Assembly (NCBI GenBank): GCA_013400975.1
Contig: WBMZ01004635.1
Coordinates: forward strand, 1 to 64,000
Reading direction: 5' to 3'
Length of the DNA stretch: 64,000 bases
From: Atrichornis clamosus
Lineage: Eukaryota; Chordata; Aves; Passeriformes; Menuridae
Shown here piece after piece: positions 50,451 through 63,652 of the stretch. Every line of letters starts with the position of its first letter. Positions within the stretch are counted from its first letter, which is position 1. The notes under the pieces were generated by a model. That model was not told the DNA's origin and did not search any database. It saw nothing but the letters and a program-made list of their open reading frames with translations. Position numbers and translations under genes: made by a program.

Positions 50451-53400
50451 ACAGATATTTACTTATTATTCATCAGTTATTGAAGTATAACACCCTCATG
50501 GCAAAGAGAAACAGTCACTGTTGTCACAAGTATTTGCTTTATTCTGCTTTGTTTGTTTATATACAGAATACTTAACTTTCTGTGATAAAAAGAACCTAAG
50601 AGATTCTGTAAAGGAAAATCTTTCTTTCTGTAGTTTAAAGTGGAAAGGTTTGACCACATGAGGTTGTACTGATATTTTCCCAGGTACTAACAAGAGTGAA
50701 AGCTTATAATCAGCTCTTTTTATCTAGCACTGTATAATATCACACTCATTGCAAGACTGGTCTCCAACATCAATAGGGCACCTTGAAATCCATGTTTCTC
50801 TGAGCCAAAGAAGTCCCTGCACTATATTAGCTGCAATCTGTAACATTAGTTCAGAGATATATATAAAAAAACAGTCTGGGACAATCTAACTGGGATTTTC
50901 ATTCGTGGTTTAAGTGGAGACTATTTTTATTCAAGTTGTCCATTGGTCCATTTTTGTGCATAGTAAAAGAAAACAGAAATAATGAAGAATAATTTTTAAA
51001 AAACCAGAACAGTTATATAAAAGGTAATTTGTGAGATAAAATATGGTCTTGATCCAGAAAAACTTGTGTTTTGCATGGTCTTTTTGAAGGGGCAGAGTGG
51101 AAATTTATCTACGGGTTATCAGTGTGTAGGTGTCTGAAGACCATGATGAAAGGGAATTTATTTTTAAAACAACATGTTGTCAAAACTGGCATATGCAATT
51201 TCATGAGGGACTATTTAATTACAAAGCCTTATGACGTACACTAATACAAAAATATCCATTACAGTGATATTATCCCCTTCTTAATTTGGCAGGGTGGCAA
51301 CAGTTTTTGCCTAAAGCTTTCTGAATAGCTTCCACTACAAAGGTAATCATGTTTATCATCTATTTCGGAATTAGTTGTATTTGTACTATATTGTAACACA
51401 ACTGTTTTCAAAATATTTTGGAAAGTATTTCAAAAGACAAACTTAATCCAATTCTGTCTGCCAGAGCATCCACCTGCTGAACCTTGAAAAACCACATTAC
51501 AGTGTGAGTCAAGCTTCTCTCATCCTTTCACCTAATTTTGTTCTCCGATTCTTATGCCAGTTATAAATATAGAAATATTTAGTCAATGCAATATTTGATG
51601 GAAAATTAATTTCGTGTTCTTGTAAAATCAGTGATTTAAGTATTTTCTTTTATACACACACTAAGTAAATTATTCATATAAACACACTCTAGTTTTGCGG
51701 CTATTTTTAGTGCAAGATTTAGTTAAAAACTTGGATGACTTAAACACAGTCTGAGTACCCTATCACTGATTTTTTTTCTCCTTCTGACTGAGAAAGGCAT
51801 TCATAAGTGTCAAGACCAAATGGTTCTTTTTGCTTTTTCTCTCAAGTCGCTGCAGAATTGCACGGCAAGAGAAAGAAAATAGAGAGTGTTATATTGAGAA
51901 ACGGGCATGTTCGTGCATGAAGTTCAAACAAAACATGCTGGCAACACAGAACAAAATTCACTGGCTAATTCCAAATACATTCTTTGGGTAATTTTCCAGA
52001 GGGCAGTGATCACAGAGTTAGCATAATAAAGGCTCTTTCAATAAGGAAACTTCTAAAGGACCTAAAAATTCCCTTCTTCTCACACACTTCTCTAGAAACA
52101 CAGATGCAATGCCAAGACCCTGCCAGCACACTTCCTTTCTGTGTGTCTGTTATGTTCTGTATGCCTGCTACTCTGCTCCACAAGTTCTCCTGACCTGCTT
52201 TTTTTCTCTTTCTTTGTCTCTCCTGTGTAATTTTTCTCTTCTCCATGCCATGCCTTGAAGAAAAAAGGGTCATCCATTCAGTCAGGCTGCAACCCCATTC
52301 CTGTTAGAGTTCCTTTGAATAACAAGGATTCTCCTCATACCCCACTTCTGAAGTGCAAGTCATATGCAGACAATTTTGAGCTGGTGGAGTGCTCTCATTA
52401 TATTTCCAGGTCTATAGGTGTGGCCTGGGAAGTGAATGTATCTGGCACTGTCAGGATCAAGATATGCAATTTAGGTTAATCCACGTGAAGACCACAGATA
52501 AAACTATTCTAATGCAGAACCCGAAAAGGAGAAGGAAACTTTGAGATGTTCTCAAATGTAAGCCACCATCATAAAATTTAAAGAATGTGATGGATACCAT
52601 CAGGATTTAGTCCCACTGAAAGTGTTGATGTTACAAAGAAATATTAGAGTTAGACTGGGAGATGTGTATTAGAATATGTAAATATATGCTAACAGAGTTT
52701 ATTCTGGTACTAAAATGGAAGGAATAACACATGGAAAAATGTATGTAATTAAACAGTCACCCGCATATCTTAACACGGTGACCACGAACTGGTCTATCTT
52801 GTACCTTTGATGTGGGTTAGCCTCTACCATGAAGCTATTTTCTAGATGACAATCTACACAGCATCATGAATTCAAATTTTCCTCTTTTTTGAGTACATAA
52901 GTACACTTTGCATGAATTTTTATACATTCTAGTTACACGGTTTCTTAGGTCTTTCTGCCTTAATCCATGCAATAATAGTTAGACATAGAAGCATGTGGTG
53001 GTATAGATCCAATGTAAATCTACAAAGAAAACCTAAAGCCAAAACACATACACAGGAGATGGAGAACAGCTCTATAAAATGCTTTTCACTAATTCTCCAC
53101 CGAACACCCATAAAAAAGCACTAGGTACAGAGATGGGCAAACGCAGCTGTGGATTCATCTGTGATCCTGTATCAAGAGCTGTTCTGTGGATAATCCTTTT
53201 AGAAATGCTCTTTGGCCAGAGCTAGCATGTGCCAAATTTCTGCATCAATCCTGACATTCTGCCTTGCCCAGATAGAAGACAGTCAACAGCTAATGTGATT
53301 ACATGGCCAGGATAGTTTTTAATGGGAAAATGGTTTAGAAACTTGCAATTGGATTTGAACCGTTAATTCCTTGAATGAAAGGTGGCTTTTCATGTATTGA

Positions 53401-53559
53401 TGCTGAATGACTATTTCTAGCAATGGAAGCAGGAGACAAAAGTCAAAAAAGTTTGGTTTTCTCTTTTTTTTTTAAGGCTTCAGTTTGTTAAAGCATTTGT
53501 CACTAGAAGTCATATTTCAAACATTTCTTTGAGTAGAAGGAAAGATCCATTTCAATGCA
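50451..53559. other. AT-rich non-coding stretch
   Basis: No gene or confident repeat. All open frames are below 90 codons. Confidence 0.55.
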
Positions 53560-53700
53560 GTGGACATGTGCTGATTGGCAAGATATTTACTGTAAATGGG
53601 CTGGGTCCTTTGCAATCTACATTGCAGATCTATTAGAATAATCAAAGACGTCCATGAGGACTATTTACCTCCTTTTGCAAGTGTAATTACTGTATAGTGA
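53560..53700. other. Candidate conserved non-coding segment
   Basis: Sequence texture differs from the flanks: few homopolymers, and clustered factor-site-like words (ATCAAAG near 53641, GTAATTAC near 53683, TTTGCAA twice). Conservation cannot be tested here. Confidence 0.2.
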
Positions 53701-56700
53701 AGACTATGCTACTTGCAGCTGAAAATTGTCTTTTAACTACATATGAAAATTTAAAGTATTATATCCTAGCAGTTCTGTTCTATTTCATTTTAGCAGAATT
53801 AATTTTATCTCAATTGCCAAAATTCATTACCTTAGACTACAGGCTGAATGCAAATCACAACAGTGAGGCTAATTGTTCCATTTCAATCAAGTGAACAGCA
53901 ACTTACTAAACGTCATTAGTTTTGTTTTTGCATTTGTAATTGCATTGTTGCACTGATTTCCCTGTCACCTATATTTTTTTCCAAGTTTACTATGGAAAGA
54001 CAGGAAGCAGAGTACAAAACCTGAAAGTTTTCCCCTCTGAACACATGTGCCTACCCCAGCAGTGAGTTTTAACTGTCTCACTCATCCATCACAAAGTGTA
54101 AACTCTAATCTAGTTGGTACATTTAGAAGGTACTGTAAATCCAGAATGAGGTGCAGTATGAAGATACCCCAAGTAGAAGCATACAGAGCCTATATTTGCC
54201 TGTTTCCTTTTGTCTATCACAAACAGCACTTTAAATGGAAAACCTTGGAACACTTCCTGGATCAACTTACTACAGTTTAGCAGTTAGCAAGTACTTGATA
54301 ATTTTAGTTAATAAATTTTTTTTTTTTAATCTCTCTGCAACTGTAAACACAAGCATTTTACCCACATTTCTAGCCATGAAGACCTGTCTTCAGGAGTTAA
54401 TTGGCTGCCTCTAGTCTGAAGAGCTTTGGTGAATGTAGCAGTCCTTACATGTACTTAGACTGACCCTTGCTTGATGGTCAGTAAATCTAAGCTATGGTAA
54501 AACATTGTGGCTTCTCTGCAACATGATACATAGAGGAAACCCCTCATATTAGGTTTCATTTCTGTCTAAGGTTTCATTTGTCTGTCAGTCCTTCATCACC
54601 ATAGAAAACTAGAGCTGTTTTTCTATGGTGGTTTTCCATCCATAGGACACCTTTGCATTCCTTGTTCTGCTACTTATATTAATATTTCTGTCTATATTGG
54701 GTAAGGAATCAATTTTCCTACATTTTTATGAAGGGTTTCTAACACCACTTATTAGCTTCTCCTTTTTTTTTTCAATGTAATCCTTTTAAATATTACAATT
54801 TAATTTATTGTTGGCAAAGAGGCTGGATTTTTTTGCATTAAAAACTGATGTACTCATCATCCTTTCTTTTGAATAATTTATTAACGTAAACCCCAAGAGT
54901 ACCTTAGAAAAACCCAAAACCATACCTCCTGTGAACACACCACACCTACATCCACAAATGCTGACCAGTTAAACACTCTCCTTGCAACCTAATTTGAGTA
55001 TCTGAGCCATCTGCAGTGCCAAAGTAATGTATGACCAAAGATTCAGCCAAAAGCATGTCAACTCTAAGTGTTTTTGTTGATTGCATCAAACCTCAGACTA
55101 CGTTCAAAAACATCCAATAAAAATGCATCATCCCTTCGCAGGGAGGGGAAGGCAGCAGCAAAGTGTACGACTTTTCTTCCCAGAACGTTGTGGGATGTTG
55201 CCTCAAGATATAACATGAAAAATGTGGTCACAAACTGAATAGTGTGGGTAGTGTTTAAGGGTGGGATTCAACAGATTTAAACCTCCTCAAAAGTTTCAAA
55301 GGGCTGGTTCACATCCAACAGCTTGACTCTCAGCTTTGAACTGTGCCAAAACAAACCAGGGATCTAAAAATAAGACTCTGCACTGTGTCTACCACCATTT
55401 TCTTTGTTCTGTTTTTTTTCCAAATAAAATTGTAATGATACAATCTATTGGGAAACAAGGAAAATGAAAGAGTTTTTTAGACTCTTTCGCAATGAACAAA
55501 GAGGTGATCCAAATGAGAAAGGGTAAGCAGACAACTGATTTACAGTCCACATAAACCAAAGGAAGGAAGAAAATAAGTCATGTCCATCTATCCTCCTGGC
55601 TCTCATAATTTGTTAATTTAAAAAAGAAAAAAAAACCACAACAAAATTCTTCTAACCAAATTAGGTTGACTAGTGAGGATGCCTGTTTCCTACTTCATCT
55701 TAATTATTTTTATTTTGTTAATTAATTTTAAGAATATTAACATTAGCTTTAATGTTGAGGTTCCTACTTCTTTGTAATCAGATTAAGTGATTCCAATGTC
55801 TTTCATGTGTTTTCTAGTTCTCCTTTCAACTGTTTTCACAACTGCTTGCTTCTATTTATATTTCTCCTACCACAAAGCCAATATCACTAAGATACTTCTG
55901 ATCTTGCTCACAATAAATGTTAAATCTGCTATTTTTGGATAGAGGTTCAGAACCATTTGTGCTGACTAATTGCTTTCATTTCTTTCATCTTGTCTTCCAT
56001 TCTCTATCCCTTTTATTTTGCATTAACCCCTTACATTTTCCAGACAGCAGTCTAGAGGAGCCAGGCTATCACAGTGCTGACACCTCCTTAACAACAGCCA
56101 GAGATGCTGGAGTATTTCTGTGTGTCAGGCTGCTAAAAACACCCCCACTTTCTTGATACAGCCACATTCATAGATAAGCTGTGATGAGTCCCATGTTTTC
56201 CTTTCAAACTGCTTGTTCCAGCCTAATTGAGCAATGGCAGCAGGGAGACATTTTTCTCTTAGCACTCATCAAGATGTAATAACAGGGTTCCTATTGTTAG
56301 GGAGGCAAGCCTTGCTTTTGTTGGCACCACTAACAGTTTTAATGTAAACATCGGCCTCAAAAGACAACATACTCATAGTTAAGAGAATACAAAAATGTCT
56401 AATAATAACATATCTTCATTTTGAATTCTGACACATGCTTCTGAGATTGCCGGTCTTTTCTCTTTTAAGTCATAAACTTAACACCATAACTTAAGTTAGA
56501 GCAATCCCATAAAAGACATAGACGTTAGAATACAAAGAGGTTTTCCCACTCAGGAGGCTTGTTTAAAGTTAATAGTGAAAACAGCCAGAGCCTTGTCACA
56601 AAGAAACGGATGTAAAAATAAAGGTCAGGAACCTGGCTCTCTCTGCCTCTGCCTTGGCCAGAAGAACTAGTCCAGCAAAGACATGGCAGCACCTCACTTT

Positions 56701-57659
56701 GTGTTCTTTTAAAGCACAAAGAAACAGAAAGGGTGACATTGACATGTCACATGCAACAAAACGCAGTGCCTCCTGTTCTTTGGTATAAGCTATCAAACTT
56801 CATTATATTTTACTCCAAGCCTGCAGGTGCACAGAACACTTCAGGAGTTCCTAGTTCAAAATTCCTTTCAGCTTGGTACATGCTGTCCCTACTTTACTTG
56901 TAAACAACAGATCTCAAAAAAAGAATTTGCATGATTTATACCTAACTATTAAATGTTAACAGTGTAAGTATACCTATTAAATCTTTCTACAGACCAAATA
57001 CTTTTTAGTAGACAGAGGTGATAATAAGCTTTGGTATACTGGCCTGATCTCTCCTGATTGCAGAAAATGAATTGAATGAAAATGTCACATGATATTTAGC
57101 CACTACGATTGTTTTGATCCAAAACAAATTATACCATAGTGAAATGCAAAGTCAGAAATAAATGTTAAAAAGCAGTTCTAAAATACCAAGCTTGTACACG
57201 TAACACCAGTCAATTAGATCCATGCTCAGACACATAACCTGATCACCATTTACTGAAGCCACAGGACATCCACTGAGCCAAGTGTCTGATTTTGCAGATT
57301 TGGGTTCTGGTTGCAAGAGCACTGCCCAAATGGAAATAAGTTTTTCAAAGCATTATTTAGTTTACTAAAAAAGTCATCAGTGGCCTCACAATAATTAGCC
57401 ACAAGATCCACAATGTCATTAGGATCAGAAAGATCGGTCATAATGATATTCATTTTTCTATTGTTCACATAAAGCCAAGGGAGATGACTGCCAGATATAC
57501 CCTATCTATTTTGCCTAGGTCTTACTGCCAGGGAAAGTTTATAATATGATTACAGACCTAAGCACATTGCTGCACTATGTCAGATTTTTATTTTTTTAAA
57601 CTGCCATCTACCAGATTTATGATTTATATTTAAAATGCCTCTAGTCCCATTGTTGTAAA
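53701..57659. other. AT-rich non-coding stretch
   Basis: No gene supported. A minus-strand frame at 57250-57468 has a more protein-like composition than most (see findings). Poly-T and poly-A runs occur near 54318 and 55628. Confidence 0.5.
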
Positions 57660-58000
57660 ACATAAAATGACTGTGGAATCAATGCCGCCGTGTGTCTCTG
57701 AGTTTACAGTCTGGAACAATGGCTTGAAATAGCATAAATTGCCTTGTATTTCCTGGCAGGATGTTATTGCTGAAGTCTGGTGACAATTCTCTTAACATCA
57801 ATTATTCCACTGCTGATTCTAACATGTCACTACTAGGTGGATGTACCTACAGCTTTCGGCAAATGTTTGCTGTGTGAATTTAAAGATATTCACTGCATTT
57901 TCACTGCATTTTATGGTGCCTACCATACAATTCAAATGCAAGTCATGTCAGAAGGCACTGTGTACCAATTGTATCTAAATTATCAATCATATTGACAATT
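57660..58000. other. Candidate conserved non-coding segment
   Basis: A 340-bp segment of balanced composition with SOX-like GAACAATGG (57714-57722), homeodomain-like TCAATTATT (about 57799) and a two-copy 11-bp tandem repeat (57889-57910). It lacks open frames and known repeats. It has the texture of a vertebrate enhancer, but this is inference. Confidence 0.25.
57889..57910. repeat. Two-copy 11-bp tandem repeat
   Basis: TTCACTGCATT occurs twice in a row with no mismatch. Confidence 0.9.
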
Positions 58001-61000
58001 CTGGGGTTTATACTGCCCCAGAAGATGTTATTGTTAGGTCCATAGAGACACCACGTAAATCTTCCTCACCTCCCCAGAAAACTTTCCCACTTTCTAATAT
58101 GCAGTGAATACTGCAGCATATAGAGAATAAGCCACAGTCGTCTTTCTGTTTTCTGACAAATCTGACCACAAGCATGACCAAATGCATGGTCATCCATGCT
58201 TTCCTCAAGAACAGTTGAGTAGGTTACTCTATGTTGGTGGGAGAAAAAAAAAAAAGCCAGAAACAGTATTATTTACTAAAACCAGATGCTGCCACCTTCT
58301 TGAAAATCATTTAGTTTCATTTGTTTAATATAACGAAAGGAGGGTGAAAAGGAGGGTGCAAGCAATGTAGGATATACTGTACCCTACCCTCTCAAAGCAG
58401 CATTTGGCACATAGACAACTCACTAACTGTTTCTTAGTAGTGATAATTAGCAAGTCAACTTCTGTCTGTTTATTTGTTTCTTGTTCAGTTGTTTTTGCTA
58501 TCACAGTACTTTCCGTCACTTTCTTTCTTCCCACACAGTAAATCTACCAGTAGATGAATTATTCTGGCACTATTTAATTTTAATTTTTTTTATTGTCCAT
58601 GGGGTTTCAATGCAACTATTTTGGTAACATGAGTGAAATTGCACTACACAGAGTATTTTTGATCATTTGCTGTGTCACATCATTTGCAACTCTAATGTTT
58701 GGTGTTTAGTAAGCTGAACGAAGTAGTTTACAAGCAAAATACAGTCACCACAAACAAAGTACTAGTTCATGATGGGAACAGACTTCTGGGATTACAGTTA
58801 CAGTCCCAGGGCAGCAGCACTCCCAGAGGGCAGAGAGATGTTCAGATGAAAGAGCAAGGAAATAAGCCTTGGAAAGGATGGCTTTATACAGCTTCCAGAG
58901 AACAGTTGTTTTTTTTGTTTTGCTAGACTGGGCTTCTGATTTACCTATACTGTCACAACAGCTCCAAGGACACGTCATGACAGATTTTCCCTCACTTGTG
59001 TATACAAGAAATGTTCAGGTAAAGGTAATGTAGTACACTGCAAATGTTGAGGCCTCCAGATATCCAACAAAGTCTTCTATTCCCCTTTTTCTCCTTTTGT
59101 CATGAGATGCCTTCATCTTTTCACTAGGTTTCTTTCACTTTATTTTCCTCATACATACCCTTTACTTTCTACTTGTTCTTACATTTTAAAGGAAATTTTC
59201 ATTAATTTCTGCTACCTCTTCCTTTCACCAACTGTATTTTTTTTTCACTCTTTTTTCTTTCTTTTTGCTGAGGGGTTATGATGAGGGACTTTTTTCCCTA
59301 ATTGTACAAATAGATTGCTTCTCACTTTCATGATGTTAGGAGGGCAGACCAAGGAAAAATAAAGGATAAAGCATTGAATCAAAGCAAATTGAATTAAAAA
59401 GCTCTGGTCTGAATTCATTAACTGCTTAGAAGAATAAAATATTTGCACTGATTGTCTAGTTACAATCAAGATTCACATCTCAAGTGCAGCTAGTAAAAAC
59501 TCTGTGACTACAGCAATAAAGCTGCAAGAACAATACAAATCAGCCAGCAAGACAAAATTACTCCGCCAGACAAAGTGCTCCAGTGAAACTTGGATGAGAA
59601 AGCAGCTTTTAAAAGAAACTTCAGCACTAAAAAAAAAAGGTTCATTTGCAGAGAGATATTTACCCATGATAATTTGTACTTTTCATAGGCAATTTTAGAC
59701 TGCTGAATCTAAGGTCAAGGCAAAGAACAGCCCAGACTAGAAGAACTCAGTGACAAAATCAAGCTCTCAGAAAAGACCAAGCAATTATATTAAGGTCACC
59801 TATGCCACCTTGATTCAGTCTCTCACTATGTCATCTGAAATAGCATGGATGTTGTTGCATGTTCATTATTCTTTGGCTACATACAGTGAATAATTGCAGT
59901 ACACAATGTAGACAGTGTTTATTTAATAGAAAGCAAGGCAGTGATTTTTCAAAACCTCCAGCTGCAGGGAAAATGAAACTTAAGGCCCTGTGATGACAAT
60001 TGCCTCCATTACAAGAGCAGACCCTTGGGACCAGGTCCTGGGATCATGCAAATAATGGTAATACTCTCACATAAGAGGCAAGCCTCTGCCTGGCATTTCT
60101 TCATTTTGAGTACTTGGAAAGTTTGTATTTCCTTAACATGTCCTCTGTGTGTATTTTCTAAAATGTAAACTGAAGTAACACAAAATAAAACAGAACCTGT
60201 TGTATCATGGTGATGGTCTGTATAGGTCATAAGTAGAAGGTTGATGACATTCCACGTGTGTCTACTTCCACTCTAATTTCTGAAGAGGAGCATGTCACTG
60301 TGGTTACAAAGCCTTTTGCAGTCTTTAACCACTATTTTCCATCTTCCCATTATTTTCCACACCAGGAATTTCCACATGAGTTACCTGTTTTTTTCCTTTT
60401 CTATTCCTCTTGACTGCATAAATATGATTTCTCTCTTTCAGCATCTCACTCCCAGTTTTTCCGTTTTGTTTCAATACTCTCTGATAACCTAATTTGTCCC
60501 TGATGACCCTGGCTGACAAGATTGGGTTCCTCCCTGCCCTGCCCCAGTTCTACTCAGTATCACTCTCCTCCTTTGCTTCCAGCTGACAGTCCAGAACTTT
60601 TCACCTCTGTATCTGAGGCAGGTAGTCAGAAAGAGATTTTCATAAAACTACCCTCTGTTTCAGAGAAGGGGCTTAATTCAGAAGCTCACTCTCACCATGA
60701 ACTCTACAGAATTTCAAAATTAAATGGCTTTGAATCTTGCAAGCCTAATTTTCGCTGGTAAATGCACCATCTATAGTGCTTGGGCAGTAACAACAATGAT
60801 GGGAGTTCCCTTATTTATCCTGTGACACAATCTGAAGTTTTTTACTGATGAAATCTAAGTAATATACCCAGTGGTTGTATATGATAGTTCTTCAAAACCT
60901 AAAAAGGCTGGATTTCGAAAGAGATAACAAAAGATGAGGGAAACTTAGCACAGTGGACTACCTCTTTTTTCATGAGCAAATGTTCAAAAAGAAGGAACAA

Positions 61001-62519
61001 TCTGAATATTGCAATTGTACCTGAACAATCAGCCATATATATGGATTGAGTTGCCTGTAAGAAATAAATTTTACAGCAATTTAAGGATACAACTCTTCTT
61101 TTTACTTTTACAACCTAATACTAATGAATGTGTTGTTTTCAAAGAGTCTCAGCTATTCATCATAAAAATAAATGTCCCTAATATTTTCTTCTACATAACA
61201 GAAATTAATAGAAAACCTATCCTAAATATGTATCTTAATGTGTTCTTTCACAACAATAGTCTTATACAGTCAGATTACACTAATATATCACTAATTCCAC
61301 AAGGACCTCTACTGTGTGGAACTATCATTTTTCCATTTATACAGAGCAAAGCAACAAGTAGATCCTTGTATTAATTATAGCACTGGTTATGTGCTGGTGG
61401 CTTCCATTGTACAGGGCTAACTCTTGATTGATGGCTTCTCTGTAATTCATGACTGACATTTATTCGATAGGTTGACATAAGTAAAATTTTCTTTTTGCAC
61501 TGAAAATATTTACAATAAAAAAGGCTCTAGAGTTTAGATTTTCTAAGAATTTTCATGAAAGTCAGTTTCTCTTCAATATTTAAGGTGTGTGAGGTTTTTT
61601 TAGATAGAATATTATCTAATTGCCAAAGGTATAGTTTCATATGGATTTATTTACATTTAAAGAAATTTACATTTATTTATGTTAATTTCTGCATTCATTC
61701 CTAATGATTCAAATAAGATTGATAAAGTATCACCCACAAGAATAAATTTTATTTGAATAAGTCATTTATAATTGCAATCTGAAAGTAGGCACTCAAGTGG
61801 AAATGATTTAATTTTAAATTACTGGCAACAATCTAAACACCCATAATTATGAATATTTTCAAATACCATGACGTAACTGAGCTATGTGATTTCATACTAC
61901 CCACTCGGTGTATTTTCCATCTGATTATGTGGTCTCGGGGGATCATACACTATATCCCATGATCTAGTATAAAAACTGGTAAGAAGAAAGGAGGCGTAAA
62001 GCTCACTCATGTATTCTGCCATTACATTTTCCATGTATTGGAGCTAGTTCATAGGTCCACTCTCAGTCACATCAAACTCATTCAGTAGGTAAAATACTCT
62101 TCCAAGTCCAAGGTGTTACTGCCATTAATCTAAAAAAATCCACCAAACATCTGGAATTATTAGAATGGCATAAGAAGAAAAAAGTCCTTTGGTTCATCTT
62201 CCTCTACTGAAGCAAGCTGGACCACTCTTAATAGAGGCTTAATAGAACCTGCACTCTCTTTCAAAGCCTCCAATGATAGTAACACTGTTTTCACACTAGG
62301 CAGCTTGTTCCTGTCATTAATTATCAATGTGTTTTGAATATTATCTTTTCCCATTTAACCTTAACCTCTAATTCCAAATTTAGCCAATGCTGTCCGTGTC
62401 CTCTGATGGACATGGAAGACGCGTGAAAACGACAATGCAACAACCTGTATATACTGAAGGATTTATCCTTCAACACTCTTATTTTTCTAAACTAACTCAG
62501 TGCTTTCAAATTGCCCTAA
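58001..62519. other. AT-rich non-coding stretch
   Basis: No gene supported. The 121-codon plus frame at 61009-61374 is unusually long for such AT-rich DNA but has no recognised domain. No repeat family was identified with confidence. Confidence 0.5.
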
Positions 62520-63060
62520 GAGGTCATACTGTCTAAATCTTTTAAATTCATTTCTAGCTCTACTATGAATTTATTCAAATTTGCCTACATCATTCATAGA
62601 GAATAATTCCTAAAAGTAGACACATCATTTTAGCTGAGGCCTCACCAGATCTGGAAAAAGCAGAAAAACTACTGTCTTACGTACAACACAGCTGCTAAAA
62701 CTCCCTAAAATGAAATTTGTTTTTTCTTTAACCACACCAAACTGTTGATTTACATTTTTTATATTGCTATATGCAATTTCTTCACAATCTTTTTCTGCAA
62801 TTCTTCTGCCTAAGTAGTGATTTTCCACTTTGTGTTTTTTGGGCTTTTCGTTTTGGGAGGTTTTTTTATTGCCTAGTGCCTTATTATGCATTTTTCTTTA
62901 TTGGATTTTACCATACTGGCTTCAGATAATTTCTCTAATTTATCATATTCATTAACTTCTCACTTTTTTTTGTATTGAGATATTTTGGTGTCGTAAAATT
63001 TAATTAATTCTTTCATTAAAAGTTATAGTTTTCTACCCTGATAGTTACACTTCTTTCATT
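62520..63060 (-). mobile_element. Ancient CR1/L3-like LINE fragment, minus strand
   Basis: The plus strand follows the reverse complement of CR1/L3-type elements: 'gctgaggcctcaccagatct', 'ggaaaaagcagaaaaac', 'tgtcttacgtacaacacag', 'ccctaaaatgaaatttgtt', 'ccaaactgttgatttacat', 'ctttttctgcaattcttct' and 'taagtagtgattttccactt', corresponding in order to the consensus 'ctgaggcctcaccagtgct', 'agagcggaatgattac', 'gcttacaacac', 'cccagaatgatgtttgctt', 'acactgttgactcata', 'cctttctgcagta' and 'taggcagtcacttccca'. It is heavily diverged with no coding frame. Confidence 0.75.
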
Positions 63061-63556
63061 CTACCTTCCCATGAGACCCTACCTAACAACCCTTAGAATT
63101 TACGAAGTCTCTTGTGCTGAAATAGACTTCTGTCTGTCTTTATCTTCCTCTTCTATACATGCATCCTCTTCCTAGAATCCCAAACACATCATGATCATAT
63201 CAACATGTCTTCTGTCTTTGGATTTTCAGGTTGTATTATTTGGCTAGTTCGGATCACACTTAAAACTGCTAGTGCCAACCCTTTTCTCAAATAAAAATAT
63301 TGTATCCATCTGACTAGTTTTTATTCCTTGAGTGAAAAGCAAAATTACTCTTTCAAAGATACAAACTTAATTAAAACCATCTCCCACAACCCTGCTATTT
63401 CGATGCATTACATAGCCATGCAAAAATAGCCTCATCCACACCTACTCCTTCTGTTTGGCAGTTTATAGTATATCCTTACCATTAAATTAAACTTACTCTT
63501 TTTCCCTTTCATCTTCACCCAAGTATCCAACCACACTGCCTCCTCCTGAACTTCAG
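63061..63556. other. AT-rich non-coding stretch
   Basis: No gene or clear repeat. Part of it may be a continuation of the LINE fragment to its left. Confidence 0.5.
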
Positions 63557-63652
63557 AGCAGGTATGTGTACATTCTTGCTCCACAGAGCAACAGTTGCCT
63601 GTGTAGCAGGTATGTGTACATTCTTGCTCCACAGAGCAACAGTTGCCTGTGT
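63557..63652 (+). repeat. Exact two-copy 48-bp tandem duplication
   Basis: 63557-63604 and 63605-63652 are identical over 48 bp, starting AGCAGGTATGTGTACATTC and ending GTTGCCTGTGT. The perfect identity means either a very recent tandem duplication, a polymorphic minisatellite or an assembly artefact. The unit is a multiple of three, so short open frames on both strands run through it and encode a repeated peptide; I treat these frames as by-products. Confidence 0.95.

Noticed and set aside
60560..60630. Possible short exon: pyrimidine tract and CAG before CTGACAGTCC, then GCAG/GTAG
   Set aside because: Splice-like words of this quality occur often by chance, the exon would be about 40 bp and no partner exon is visible.
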